From Durusdinium trenchii (Eukaryota; Sar; Dinophyceae; Suessiales; Symbiodiniaceae): a DNA stretch of 64,000 nt. Shown here one piece after another: positions 34,057 through 45,507 of this stretch. Positions within the stretch are counted from its first letter, which is position 1. The number at the start of each line of letters is the position of its first letter. Position numbers and translations under genes: made by a program. Below the pieces are notes generated by a model. The model was given only the letters and a program-made list of their open reading frames with translations. It did no database searches and had not been told where the DNA came from. The DNA lies in assembly GCA_963970005.1 (NCBI GenBank), contig CAXAMN010021385.1:994276-1058275 (forward strand). The letters run 5' to 3'.

Positions 34057-35118
34057 GCCTCCCCGAAGGGAGGCATGTGTGACCTCCATCCTGCCCGGAA
34101 AGGAGGTAGGCACATGTGCACGCAAAAAGGGACAGATGAAAATGAGAAGGACAAGACAGACAAAGGTGTGTGTGGTTGCCGATGAAAAGGAACCAAGTGA
34201 AGAGGGACAACCGATGAGCCAAACCTCATTGAAACGAACCTGGGCCACCTGAACCTTGCTGTAAGTAAAGTACGCGTGCGTGTGTGTGTACAAACTAAGG
34301 TCCGGACGATAGTGCGCGCAAGAGAAAGAAAGGATGAGGATGAAGACACATGAAGACAGAAAGACATGAAAGAAAAGAGGAAAAAAACCGTCAGTGGGGG
34401 CCGATGAAAGGGGAACCAAATGAACGGGGACAAACCGATGACAAACCAAACCTCATTAGAAAACCTGTTGCAGAAGCCGAGTTTGCTTGTAAACACGCCG
34501 CGCGCGAGGAAAGAGGGGGCAGGGGGAGGAAGAAAAGAAAGGGAAAGAAAGAAGGAGACAAAGGTGCTCCCAGCTACGACACATGCGTCCAGGGACACAC
34601 CAAAAAGAAGGGCTCCCAGCTATGACGCAGCATCCAGGGACACCCAGAAAGGAGGGTGAAGAGAGGAAAGAGAGAAGGAAAGAAAGAGAGAGGGAGAGAA
34701 AGGGAGAGGAAAGGAAGGTGTTCCCAGCTACGAACAGTTGTCCAGGGACACACCAAAGGAAGAAAGGGGAGATCCTGAGTATTACATTCAGGAAAACCCC
34801 AGAAGGCAAAGAGAGGAAGGGGGAGGGAAGGGGGAGAAGGGGGTTAAGTTCTCCACAGGTTCCAATGAACCTAAAGTGCTTCGGTCGCTCTGACCACGTT
34901 GAGGCGTTAAGCCAGCTTGGACCGCTGCGGTCACGTACAGGCATGAGCCAACTTGGAATTCCAAAGATGAGACAAAGATCATCGTACGTACGGCCTAGGC
35001 CACCTTCGCCCGCTCTGGGCATCTACATCTCCGGGCAGGGGAGATAACGACGTACACCCGTTCGACGGGTCCACGGGAGGCACTCTGCGGGCTCATCCCG
35101 GGTTGGCACAAGGCCAAT
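34057..35118 (+). repeat. Purine-rich tract with degenerate tandem repeats
   Basis: From about 34310 to 34850 the plus strand is strongly A/G-rich. Three degenerate copies of 'cccagctacgacacatgcgtccagggacacaccaaa' lie near 34570, 34617 and 34722. Two copies of a 'gaaccaaatgaac-gggacaaaccgatga...ccaaacctcatt' block lie near 34190 and 34407. Long frames here (for example minus 33855-34598) are low complexity and not convincing genes. Confidence 0.7.
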
Positions 35119-35545
35119 CACACTTGAGATATTGTGTACGGAACTGACTGCGGTGCCACACGCCGGCCTAGGGTTCCAATTCCTAAGGGTACAGGTAAGG
35201 AAACCTAAAAGGAGGTGGAGGTCCATCCAGCGGAGGTCCCGAAGGTTTCAAGAGGCCAGCAACTCTAAAAGAAAATACCGATCGAGCGGACGACAAGGTG
35301 ACGACGTTCGTGCAAAAAAGTCAAGTTCACAATCTGAAGTGAATCACCGCTGCATTAGACGCTTACTGCAAAACACAGAAGTGGAACAGCTTGAAAACAG
35401 TTCACGTTGCAGGTACAGGAATGTGCGTCCACATTCCCTTCCGGCTGAATCCCGTAGCTTCGTTGGCATGGCTAGGGAAACAGCTGCCATGCCCCGTGCT
35501 AAAAATCCGAAAGGATCCCTATGATTCCAAGGGTTACACACACAC
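35119..35545 (+). repeat. 427-bp direct repeat, copy 2
   Basis: Second copy of 33630-34056, offset 1,489 bp, ending in a CA run. Confidence 0.88.
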
Positions 35546-38500
35546 ACACATTGTGCCCTTGATTTCCAACTGGTCCGCTAAGCCTGTAGAACTCCACCGA
35601 TTTGTTCGCAGCCAGTTGGTTCCAGGTAAAAGCTGAGAGCGCCTCTGCTGGAAATGTGCGCCAAGGCCATCAGGGAGGGGGGTTCTACAGTTCTACAAAC
35701 TACAAAAATCTGCACCGTCTGCATAAAAGTTCATCTGCTGTCATTGCATTCCTGTGCGGGCGGTCTCTATATTTTGGCACGAAACCACACAGCCATATAG
35801 CAAGGGATTCTTTGCAGCTGGGTTACGGTTCAGTGATGCTTAGGTATATAATTACCCTGCAATGCCGTTCTACAGACACAAATTGGCAACCCCGGGTTCA
35901 AACTCTATAGAATCAAGGTCTCCCTGCTCAAAATGTCCCAAAACAAAATGTTTATAGATAGAATCGCGATTCCAGGTTGGCAGGGCAGTTGTCCAAAAAC
36001 GAATATTCGCCAGGACAGTACACTCCCTTATAGAGTCCAAGGCACTCATCTACATCGTAACAATAAAGAACAACTCCGATGAACTCTCGGATAAATCTTG
36101 CAATGACTTGTAGGGAAATCCCGGATGAAGTTCTGCGCTGATATGTTGTTTGCAGAAAGTTTGCTCACCGGAAAATGTTCCGATCACATCCGATCAGATT
36201 GAAATGGCGTGCTCTTTCTGAAGGTCTGGCACTTTGCCTCCTCCTTCAGAGCCCCTGGATTCGGAGGGCTCCCAGCACTACCCTGAAGTACCACAATCTT
36301 CCCAGCCTTTGTGCCAAAGTTCGTTTCAGGGAGGTCATTTTTCCCGAGTCCCCCCCAAAAATACTCTACAGTATATAGAATCAAAGTGCTTCCCCTTTAA
36401 AGTGCCACAACACTGGAGAAGTACATAATGTTTGGAAATTGTCTATTGTCTGCCCCACTCAACCTTGAATAGACACATTGTACGAAAACAAAAACACCTC
36501 TTTTGAATCAGGACATGGCCACCAATGAAAGAATGCTCTTATTCGTACCCTCAACAAACTTCAGCCCCATGTCTCAGCGAAGTGCTCCAACATACAGGGA
36601 AAACCAAGCAACACCAACTGGTGACTCTGTGAAACAACACATGCTGTATAGATGTTCTATGCACACGGGAGACACAGTGCAAAAAGAACTTGGTTGCAAT
36701 TTGCAAATCATGCTCACACCTCTGATCAGTGCAGCTGGTCCAGCCTCAGCGTCAAGTGCTTTGCCGTCCGCAAAGCATTCGGCGTCCTGCGACGCTGGTG
36801 AAGGTCCTTTGCGGCCTGAATTATGTCCGTAGCTCTTCTCAAGCCCTTACCTTCGCAGTTATGACCCCATCAATATCATCACTGTTTCAATCCTGACTTA
36901 CACCTTGCGGACACTTCCAAACGACCGTAGGAAAACCTAGTGGTCCAAGTGGGCCGCTCGGCCTGGCCCAACGCTCGCACCAGCAAAGCAAGCGCCCCCA
37001 CCACACGAGGCCACAAAGGCACAATGTTCATGGCCCAAGCACATGGGAGGAATATGGAGGAATCACCTTCCGATCATCTTCCTATGTCCGGTGTAAACTG
37101 TTGCGGGGTGACTGCTTGTAGTGTGTTGGAGATGTATTTGCAAACTCTGTCAAACTCTCTTGTTTGACTGCCGCTGTAGTGGGACTTCAAAAGTCTTCAA
37201 GTTGTGATCAGCCTATTATTATGATATTGCCTGAGTGCTTTTCACCTCATGCCCGCTAATCTGAGGAAAGTAGCATTGCATGACCTTTGTGCCATGACAG
37301 GTGTTCTTCAAGAGCTGAGGCTGCACGCAAACCCATCGGTCACTACTGCTGACCTTGGAACTGTAGATTGGGGTTTTGCAGTCGAGTCGAGCAGCCGGTA
37401 TTTATATATATATATTATATATATATTGTTTTAAAAATATTATTACTAAAAATTGGAAGCAATGCATCCGCTTTTGACCGCAAGATCGAACTTGCACTCA
37501 GTGCGATTGGAAGGGTGAAGCTATGACAGGGGTTGACTCTATAGAACACCCTGTCGTAATGCAGTCCGCTGCACTTCTCAATAATCTCTCGCTTCCCGCA
37601 TTGCAACAAAAGGATGCTTGGTTTGGAGGCCAGCATGGATTCTGAATCAACGATATTTGAGTCCCATACCTACTACAATGTGCTTTTAGAAGTGAATACA
37701 GTAGATAGTGTGTGGTGGCCAACCTGACTGGTTGATAGCCGATGATCACCATAAGGTCAATAAGGTCAATAGTGTTGAGATATCCTGAGGCTTTCAAAGT
37801 TCAAACACAACATTCTCAATCATTCTCATATCATCGAGAATGTCCATGTCCAATCGAGAAGTTACAGCCTGCACACGACCGCTGCAAATCAGTCCCTCCG
37901 AGCCTTCCCTTATGGATGACTCATCGGAGTCACAAGACTAATCGGAGTTCCGATAGAACTGCAACTCGAAAATCGGGGGAGTTTCTACAAACAAAGGACC
38001 GGCGAAAGAACCAAAAGGGTTGGACCACTGGACCAGCAGACCGATTTTTTTCTTGTCTCGCCTTCGGAAGGTCGTTCGCTATGATAACATTTGATGTCAT
38101 TATGATAATATATATATATGTTATGATGTCTTATGATGTTTTATGTGATGTTCCTTTCTCAAAAGTCGCCTGGCCCCTTAATCTCTAGAAACCCCTTGTA
38201 GCAGTTGAGGAGGCATTTCGCAGGCACCCCACCTTAAATTCCGGCCTGGCCAAAGCCACCGCGGCACCAAGCCAACCTTTACCGGACTGAATTCGTCATG
38301 CTGAGACGGGCTCCAAAGAGGATGAAGTCAAGTGTGGCAGGTCAAAATTCAAAGTTGGGCTTGGAGTTTGCCGCGTGTACTCTCTGCATACTCCTATGAT
38401 TTGCTTACAAAAGCCTAGCTCCTGGAAAAAAGATGAAAAAGCACATTCAATGAACAAATCGCTGTGATGGACTTCAAAACGTACTTGGCTCATCTTAGCT

Positions 38501-39500
38501 CAAGAAGTCTTCTTACCCTGCACATGGTGTCACCATTGACTTTGAAAAAAGCTGGAGGCTTCGTGATGATCTTCACTGCCACACAGTCCAGGGAAACCCA
38601 CACCGCGCGAAAAAAAACGGGGCAGAAGCTTCAGCAGCCTGGAGGCGGTGTGGAAGAAACTGAGAAACTATTAGGGGCTCCTGGCATCGCTACTAGGAGC
38701 AAGGACGCTACGAACGGAACTCCTGGCCTTTACTAGGAACATCTAGGAGCAAGAAGCTACGAACGGAGCAAAGGGCATCGCTACTCGTAACAAAAAGCCA
38801 CCGAGTTCGCCAAGTTTTGGGACTGGGGCGACATCAACGCTCGCAGGTCCGCTCCAAACGCGCGGTGCTCGGAAGAACGGGCATGTGACGGCATGTGGCT
38901 GCACGTGCGCCGGACGCAGCAATAAGCCGGCTTCTGTCCTTTAGTATCGTTAGTCCTAATCCTCAAAGGATGTTTGGCATGGGGCTAAAAACAAATCAAG
39001 AACAAGTCAATGGCTCCACAACACTCAAGTCGATCTGCAGCCTGGACACTCTTTACAAGTCCGCTTTGCTGGGCCTGTCCTCACACGTGCTGCATGGTTA
39101 GAAAGTGCTGGCTTCAGACAACAAGCACGCAGCATACAGCTGTTTTCCTCACTAGGCTAGGATTAGGAGATACAGTAGTGTCCAGCTCAGTCCACTCTGT
39201 AAAGCAAGAAAAACCGTATGTCGAGTCAATGTAATGTGATCATTTCAAACAAGTCCAAGTAACGGCGTCCTTCTTACAACAACCTAACAAAGTGTGTCTC
39301 AAACCTGTGATACTTGGCCTAGAACTGCACGGCCCTACAGTTGGACAACACCCCGTCATTGGAGCCTCCTCATCTGGAGCTTCCTGCTTGCCGGCAAGGC
39401 CGTAAAAAACAAAATAAGAAGAAATCTGGTGCTTCAAGCATGTCCCTTTGACGTCACACCCAGCCAGACACTGGAGGACGTTTTATTCTTCTATCATCTT
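35546..39500. other. Intergenic, no gene recognised
   Basis: Only short frames without motifs. TA-rich runs lie at about 37400-37430 and 38105-38120. A cluster of dispersed 'gcatcgctactaggagcaagga' repeats lies at 38668-38790. Confidence 0.4.
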
Positions 39501-41390
39501 CTATCCACGGCACGGCACGAAAAAAGTAGGGAATCTCTCACACTCCAACAACCAAAAACATAGACTCTTCATCACAGCCAGCGACAGGTCGGGCGCGACC
39601 TCGTCTTTTTTGTCTTTCGTTGGAGACATTGGGGCCTCCTGGCGGAGCATCTTCCTTCTCATGTTCGAGTTTTGCTGAATTGCTAATGCCCTCCAACATG
39701 GGCTGGCTGTTGCTGTAGCCATCTGTAGCCTAAGGTGTCTGCAAGGGTGAGCAAAAGTGCTCCAAGTAGGGGACACAGTGTCGGAGACTGATCACTTCGA
39801 CAAATGGACCCTTGTTCTCCCAGGCCTCTGGGATGACTCCTTGTTCTAGATCTTCTTTTGGAGTTTTCCCGTCGCTGGATTGTCCCGATCCCTCAGTGAC
39901 GCGGCAGTGACGCGGCACGGCATGGAAGAACATGCTTCCTTGGGAGCCGACAGATCGCTTGAGAACTCGCTCCAAGCTCTTCAAGCTTGTGTAAGCCTGT
40001 GGGGAAAAAAGGCAAAAACACCGATCCAAATCGGCACGGAAGGGTCACTTGCTGCAGGCCTTGCGCAAAGATCCCAGCAGCGCAGGTCGCTTCTCTTTTT
40101 CAGGGTCTATCTCCTGGCGGGAACGTCAAAAGCAAAAGCCGAAAACAAGCACAAGATATCACGAGGATACGTTGTCTGAAAGAATCCCGCCATCTTATAT
40201 ACCGTTTGACTACACTCCCAATTGACCTATCCAAAAGATATCACCCAGCCTGTATCGCCTGTATCATCCTGTACCTATATCCTTCACACAAAATCACTTG
40301 GTTCCAAAAGATCGAAAGGGTCCTGAATAGACTGGCCCTAACCCGTTGAGTCAACCAACCCGCATGAAGCGGAACTGAGGACCGTGCCATGGGAGCTTCA
40401 GGCTCCGGCTCCTTCCTGTGCCTAGGCTTGGCTGGAACCAAACTCGGAGCTCAAAACTTCAAGCCATAGCCGTTGTCTGGAGCCATTCAGCCAATACCAG
40501 CCATGTTGCGTGGGCGAATCGCTCTGTGTCAAGGCCAAAGAGGTTTGGAGTTCGGTCATCTTATCCTGTGGGCACCGCAGTCCAAGGGAGACAGTCAGAG
40601 CCGCTGAGTCGCTGCAGGTCTCAACCAAACTACTTCAAAGAGCATCGAAACTACCAAAAAAACGGCTGCATCTTACACCTTCTTCGCAGCACCTGTAGCC
40701 TGTCATCTGGCAATCAAAGCTCGAAAGCAGCCTGGAAGCGTGCACGGGTAGCAAGTAGCACCTTCACACAGGTCATCTGCAAGCTTACAAAGCTGCTGAT
40801 GAGCTGTCAGTCTTTTTGGAAGTTGCTTCATGTTCACCGTGCGAAACGATGTAGACTTCTTCAGGCTCGTAGTGTTCTTGGGCACAGATTCTTCTTTTTG
40901 GAAAGTCAGTTGGCGCAAACCCTGTGCCAAAGCTCTAAAGGGCCGGATCATTCATCAGGCCGCATCAATACTCACATCTCTGATCCAGGACATCTACAAG
41001 ATTTTTACAAATTTACAAGTGTCCCCTTCTAATAGCAAATGTTTCTTACTTTGGCTCAGCTAGGTTTATGACTTACAGCATGGCCAGTCTTGAAAACAAG
41101 GCTGCGGCGCCTCCTCCACAGCATTGGTCAGAAAGGTGCGTACATTCTTGAACCCTGCTTGACGCCTCACCTTGGCAATCTGTTGGTTTTGGATGCTGGA
41201 TGGATTCAGAACCAGTTGGTGAAAGCATGTGAACACCAGGATTTTCATGGATTTTTCTCGTTTCGCGTCAGTCAGGTAGTAACTGGCAGTTTTGGCCAAC
41301 TATGCCAACTCCGATCGACCAGGTTCCTCTCACTGAGCCATGGCACAAGTTCCTCGATCATCTGTTTGTCGGATTCCTGAGCAAGGAAAA
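39501..41390 (-). CDS. Candidate exons of an unrecognised multi-exon gene
   Basis: Several minus-strand segments bounded by plausible splice signals read as protein. They are about 41317-41390 (SDKQMIEELVPWLSERNLVD, acceptor ctcag), about 41075-41175 (KVRRQAGFKNVRTFLTNAVE, GT donor), about 40845-40940 (GTGFAPTDFPKRRI and HYEPEEVYIVSH), 39738-39996 (LKSLERVLKRSVGSQGSMFF and PFVEVISLRHCVPYLEHFC) and about 39560-39705 (KLEHEKEDAPPGGPNVSNER). No family is recognised. They may continue the VSHxWG gene upstream or be a separate gene. Confidence 0.4.
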
Positions 41391-41503
41391 TAAACTCCCA
41401 CAGAAATAACCAGCATAACAAAGCTACCAATGTTTTCATACTCATCTGCGTTGCATGCAGTTAAGTTTCCCGATAAATCTAGGAACCAAATGAATAGTGC
41501 GAG

Positions 41504-41561
41504 CGCTTCTTCAAGGAAGCTCCCCCCGCCCTCAGGCTGGGAGAGCTTCCTTGAAGAAGCG
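41504..41561. repeat. Perfect 18-bp inverted repeat with 22-nt loop
   Basis: CGCTTCTTCAAGGAAGCT at 41504-41521 is exactly complementary to 41544-41561. No T tract follows and eukaryotic context makes a terminator role unlikely. A small foldback element or RNA hairpin is possible. Confidence 0.9.
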
Positions 41562-42295
41562 TGGGCTATCCTGCGTCCTGTCCGTAGTAGCGTACAAGTA
41601 GCTACTAGCTACTGCTAGCTTCTACTAGCTACCTCTAGCTCTACGGCCTTTCCGCGCCTTGCTGGCTCTGGCCTCCCGGAGATCCAAGTTGGCCAATTTG
41701 TGGCTCACTTTGATGGCCAAGTCGAAGGAGCCGTTGCCCTTGTTCATCACTCCGTTCCTCGGTCTACGTTGAGGAAAGGGGAGACGGTCTTGACATGTCT
41801 TGACCATTCCTTGCAGTGATGGCCACATATTCCACATACTTTCAAGTAAGACCAGTGAGTAACAAATCTATACAAATCGCATCTACCAACTTGACAATCT
41901 TCCATACATAGATCGATCTAATTATGGGGTAACAAACTCTACGAAGATCTGGTGAGTTGAAGGACCAGAAACAACTGTTTGAAGGGCACCAACTTCCATA
42001 TGAAACCATCTGGGAACCGAAAAGAAGCCGTTCTTCCGCGTCTGGACAGACGCGGAAGTAGACCAAGGCACGCCGAGCAAAGCATCAAGCCGGCAAAGGT
42101 GTCCCGCGTCTGTTCTGGGCGGGGGTGTGACACCGAGTACCGCGGCCAGGCGGTGTCGACCTCACCTTTCGGTGAGGCCAACACGCCGGTTTGGTGAGAG
42201 GGTTGTGCAAGGTTCCTTGAGGCAGAGCTGATGAATTGAATGCTGGGAAAACCTTTGGGGTATTTGGGGGTCCTTATTTGGATCGGACCAAACAC

Positions 42296-44448
42296 CCCTG
42301 CACAGATTTATGAAAGAACTCCTTTGCTTGGTTAGCTGTTTGGCTGGCTACAACACTGCTTAAATCCACTTGAGGCATCCGAGTACAGGGGCGGTCCCTT
42401 GGTGGTGCTGAGACACACAAAGCATTGCCCTCTCTGAGCACCGGGCTGAAGTGATGCGTCTGAAGCAGCTCAAAGAGGCACCTGGGACGAACACCACTGC
42501 GTGCGCGAGAGCCACCTTGTCTTACAAGCCTGAAGGAACAGCGATACCATCGATGGAATCCTCTGCTTTTACTTACTGGGGCAAGCGATCTCACGTATTC
42601 CATGCCTTTAAAGGCTTCTTGACTCCTGGATGACCACAGCAAGCCAGCAAATCTTGCTTTTTGGAACTTGAAAAATAACTATAACACACTCGTTGGCATC
42701 CGCAGCTGGCATGCCCAGCTTGATGAGGCTTGCAAATGCTTTGCAAAGATAGTTACATCTGACACATGGCCTTTCCATGCCTTTCCCATCTTCCTCAAAT
42801 CATAGCCTTTCCACATGGCCCTATCTTTCCTATCTGACAGCCACAATTCGCCCCCTATCGTCCTCCATCGTCATCGTTCAAGGCACCAAGATCGCGTCAA
42901 AGGCAGCGCGTCTTCGTCGAAGACCATCACCGTCCCTCTGCCTTGGCCGACGTGTCCAACGGTCTTCTCTGCGTCACTTCTCCCGGTCAAAGGATGGTTG
43001 TCACCCTTTTCACTTTTCGTGTGAAAGCTGCCTTGTGCCCTTCCTCCGCCTATCCAAATAGAAGGACCAGATGCAAGCATCGCTTCTCATCGCCAAATAG
43101 AAGGAGGACTCATCCCAGTTCTTCCCAACTTCCTGCCACAAAACGGGCGTTTCTGCCGATTAGTCCGGTGGTGCTTTGGAATCAAAGAACAAGGCCAAAA
43201 AAGGGGCCTTGTGGTTTGCAGGCTGTTCACAGAAGTATCTAAGAATATGAAGACTATGTGCAGGCCATACAAGAATCGGGTTGCCTCTTCGACTGCCCAT
43301 TGATTGTTGCTGAAGCTGCAAATCCAATAGGGCCTCAGTGCGACATTCGGCAATATGCTTCAAAGAACATGCTTTGCCCCGCTTCCTGGCAGGACTGTCT
43401 AAGCTTTTGGATTTCACCCCAATTTGCCACTCAGCCAGAATGTCAGCGTTACTACTCCAAAAACAACATTGTCAGAGTGACCTTCCTCACCCACCCCCAG
43501 CGCGAGCATTTGGGCCGATGAGGCACTGCTGGGAGGGCCTGCGTCCTGCAAGTGAATGGCGGAAACACCATGATCGTCCATGATCTCGGTAGATTTCTGT
43601 CTCAGCCAGATGCTCAATGATGAAAGGAGTTGGCATTTAATATGATTAATATAGGGAATCTGGTGACCTGCCATCGGTTTTCACCCATTGGTCATGCCAA
43701 AGTGTGTTGGTTAAACCTAGGGGGTCATAACCTCGCTCGTTGGACACTGCAATCGCTGTGTTGCGGATGTGGCCCCTCATCGTCCGTCCTAGTATTGGGC
43801 ACTGATCGCTGTGCTTGCCTTATTGGTAGAAGGCAATGGACCAGGCAGGACTCAAGTCCAGCAGAATGACACGGCAAGTTATACATGACCATGGCGCAAC
43901 CTGCTCCTCACAGAATTGTTAATTGGTGGATCAATCATGGACATCCAATCATCACAGTCCGGTACGCATCATTTGTACCACAGCATGACTCAGAATATGC
44001 TAGCTGCTAGCCTTGAGTGATGCGATGTATGCTCTATTCATGTGATGTAAGCACGGTCTGAGAACCATGCTAATGGTGTCCACAAAGTGACGGAAAGATG
44101 TCCTGCAGAGTATCTACCAGCTGTCTCAGAAAAGAGTGTTTCAACAGCGGCAAACTTCTTCACAGCCTGACCTCAACTATGATATTTTGGCCACTGAACT
44201 ATCGAAGTCTTCTTAAATCTTGCCATCCCCTCTACAACCAGAAACTCCAGAAGGCTCGCTGTCATGTCAAAATGCGCTTCTCGCTCCAATTTGTTTGAAC
44301 AGTCAATGCTTTTCCCACTGCCGCCGCCCAGTCGGTCCCCCAGTAGTGGGACACGAACCAGGTCACTGTGGTCGGGCCAGCCAACTCCGCATACGAGAGT
44401 TTGAATGGGTGCGTCAGCTGGAGAATGATGTTGTGGCACACGTAGTAC
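42296..44448 (-). CDS. VSHxWG / TIR-like domain protein, several exons
   Basis: Four exons share the signature of a domain I recall as common in dinoflagellate proteins. The exon at about 44290-44448 has TTVTWFVSHYWGTDWAAAVG. Exon 43285-43357 has YWICSFSNNQWAVEE and ends at a GC donor. The exon from about 42985 to 42887 has GTVMVFDEDALPLTRSW. Exon 42296-42481 continues CLFELLQTHHFSPVLREGN. The last two join in phase across a GT-AG intron inside the Trp codon, giving PLTRSWCLFELL. The VSH, internal and RxWCxFE boxes are reminiscent of TIR box order, so a TIR-like fold is inferred. The function is unknown. Some linking exons are missing. Confidence 0.68.
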
Positions 44449-45186
44449 CTAAGGCACCCCAAATGGTGGGCCGGTCACACTCGAAATATGGAAATCGCCA
44501 CTATAATTAATCCACTATATAAGTGCTTTGGGTTTCGCAAAGGCACGATCTGAAACGATACCTGGCACCCCCCAGGAAGCAACGTGAGGACAAAAGCCGA
44601 GCGGCATCGTTCGGTGTGAGCCATGATAGCCGTGAAAGTAGTAGTCAAACTCTTTCAACTGTCCTGGAAGCACTACGGTCGAACTGCAGACAGCATCGTC
44701 AAAGCAATCAAGACCAAAGATCCAATATGACTATTCAATCATCCACTGCCTTTGTCCATATGCGTCCCATTCCCATCACCCCCAAGCGACGCAGCGACGG
44801 GGTCGCACTTCCCGTCCTGCGGTGATGGCCCGAGATGGCCCCCGTGGGCATCGAGCCTGAGCCACCATCGAAATCGTCCAAGGCGATGCTACAGAAAAAA
44901 AAAGACTAAGAAGATGTTAGAAGAAGAAGATGTAGATGTGGAAGGCTTATTGAAAGATCTTCTTATTGAAACATCATAAGAAAATGTTGGAAGTCTGATG
45001 TGGAAGGCTTCGGCCACTTCTCTTTAGTCCATCAGGGCTTGCTCAGTTGATCTGCAGTGAAGAATTCTAATTTTATGATATTTTATGTGGGGAAACTTTC
45101 AGCATGATCACATGCATATGTTAATTTACAATCATCTCTACTTCTTTTGCACGTTCAACAAAACGTTGAATATGTATATTGCATAT
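44449..45186. other. Intergenic, nothing certain
   Basis: Plus frames at 44523-44825 and 44752-44979 lack motifs. The 5' end of the VSHxWG gene may lie here. Confidence 0.35.
45182..45186 (+). repeat. Target site duplication, left (CATAT)
   Basis: Matches 53363-53367 exactly. Because the target is a TA-rich microsatellite, chance contributes more than usual, but position and length fit. Confidence 0.85.
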
Positions 45187-45369
45187 TGTAAAGTACACTC
45201 CATGTACTTGAGGTTCAGCTGTCAACTTGTGTTTTCCGAATCCTTTTATCCGCCAGAGGGCGGGTACTCAAGAGCACAGCTTCGGCCGCGAGAAAAGGAG
45301 ACTTCGTCCGCTCCTTTCGTTTCTGGGGAACTTCGTGTGTCCACAGAACCTGCTACCACCGCAGTTGCA
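45187..45369 (+). repeat. 5' LTR, 183 bp
   Basis: Starts TGTAAAGTACACTCC and ends CCGCAGTTGCA. It presumably holds the element's promoter, although no TATA-like box is evident. Confidence 0.96.
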
Positions 45370-45384
45370 TGGTAGCGGAGCCCC
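45370..45384 (+). promoter_or_regulatory. Primer-binding site
   Basis: TGGTAGCGGAGCCCC directly abuts the 5' LTR. TGG pairs with the CCA end of a tRNA, and the sequence is close to the plant copia type TGGTATCAGAGC used with initiator Met-tRNA. The first 12 bases recur at 59455 in the second element. Confidence 0.75.
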
Positions 45385-45507
45385 AACCGGGGCTCCAGAC
45401 ACGCTACCGCTGCGCACTCCACTTGCACCACAACAACTGAACATACACACCACTAGCAACAACACCTCACTGAACACCACTCCACAGACACGACTGCTCC
45501 AGCACCC

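Noticed and set aside
33855-34598. 247-codon minus-strand ORF
   Set aside because: It is the antisense of a purine-rich low-complexity tract, giving Ser/Leu/Phe-rich text with no domain.
33630-35545. The 427-bp direct repeats as LTRs of a small retrotransposon
   Set aside because: There are no TG...CA ends, no primer-binding site after copy 1 and no retroelement protein between the copies.
41504-41561. Rho-independent terminator
   Set aside because: There is no T run after the hairpin, and such terminators are bacterial.
43258-43521. 87-codon plus-strand ORF with protein-like composition
   Set aside because: The opposite strand carries the YWICSFSNNQW exon of the VSHxWG gene with matching splice phase, which explains the open frame better.
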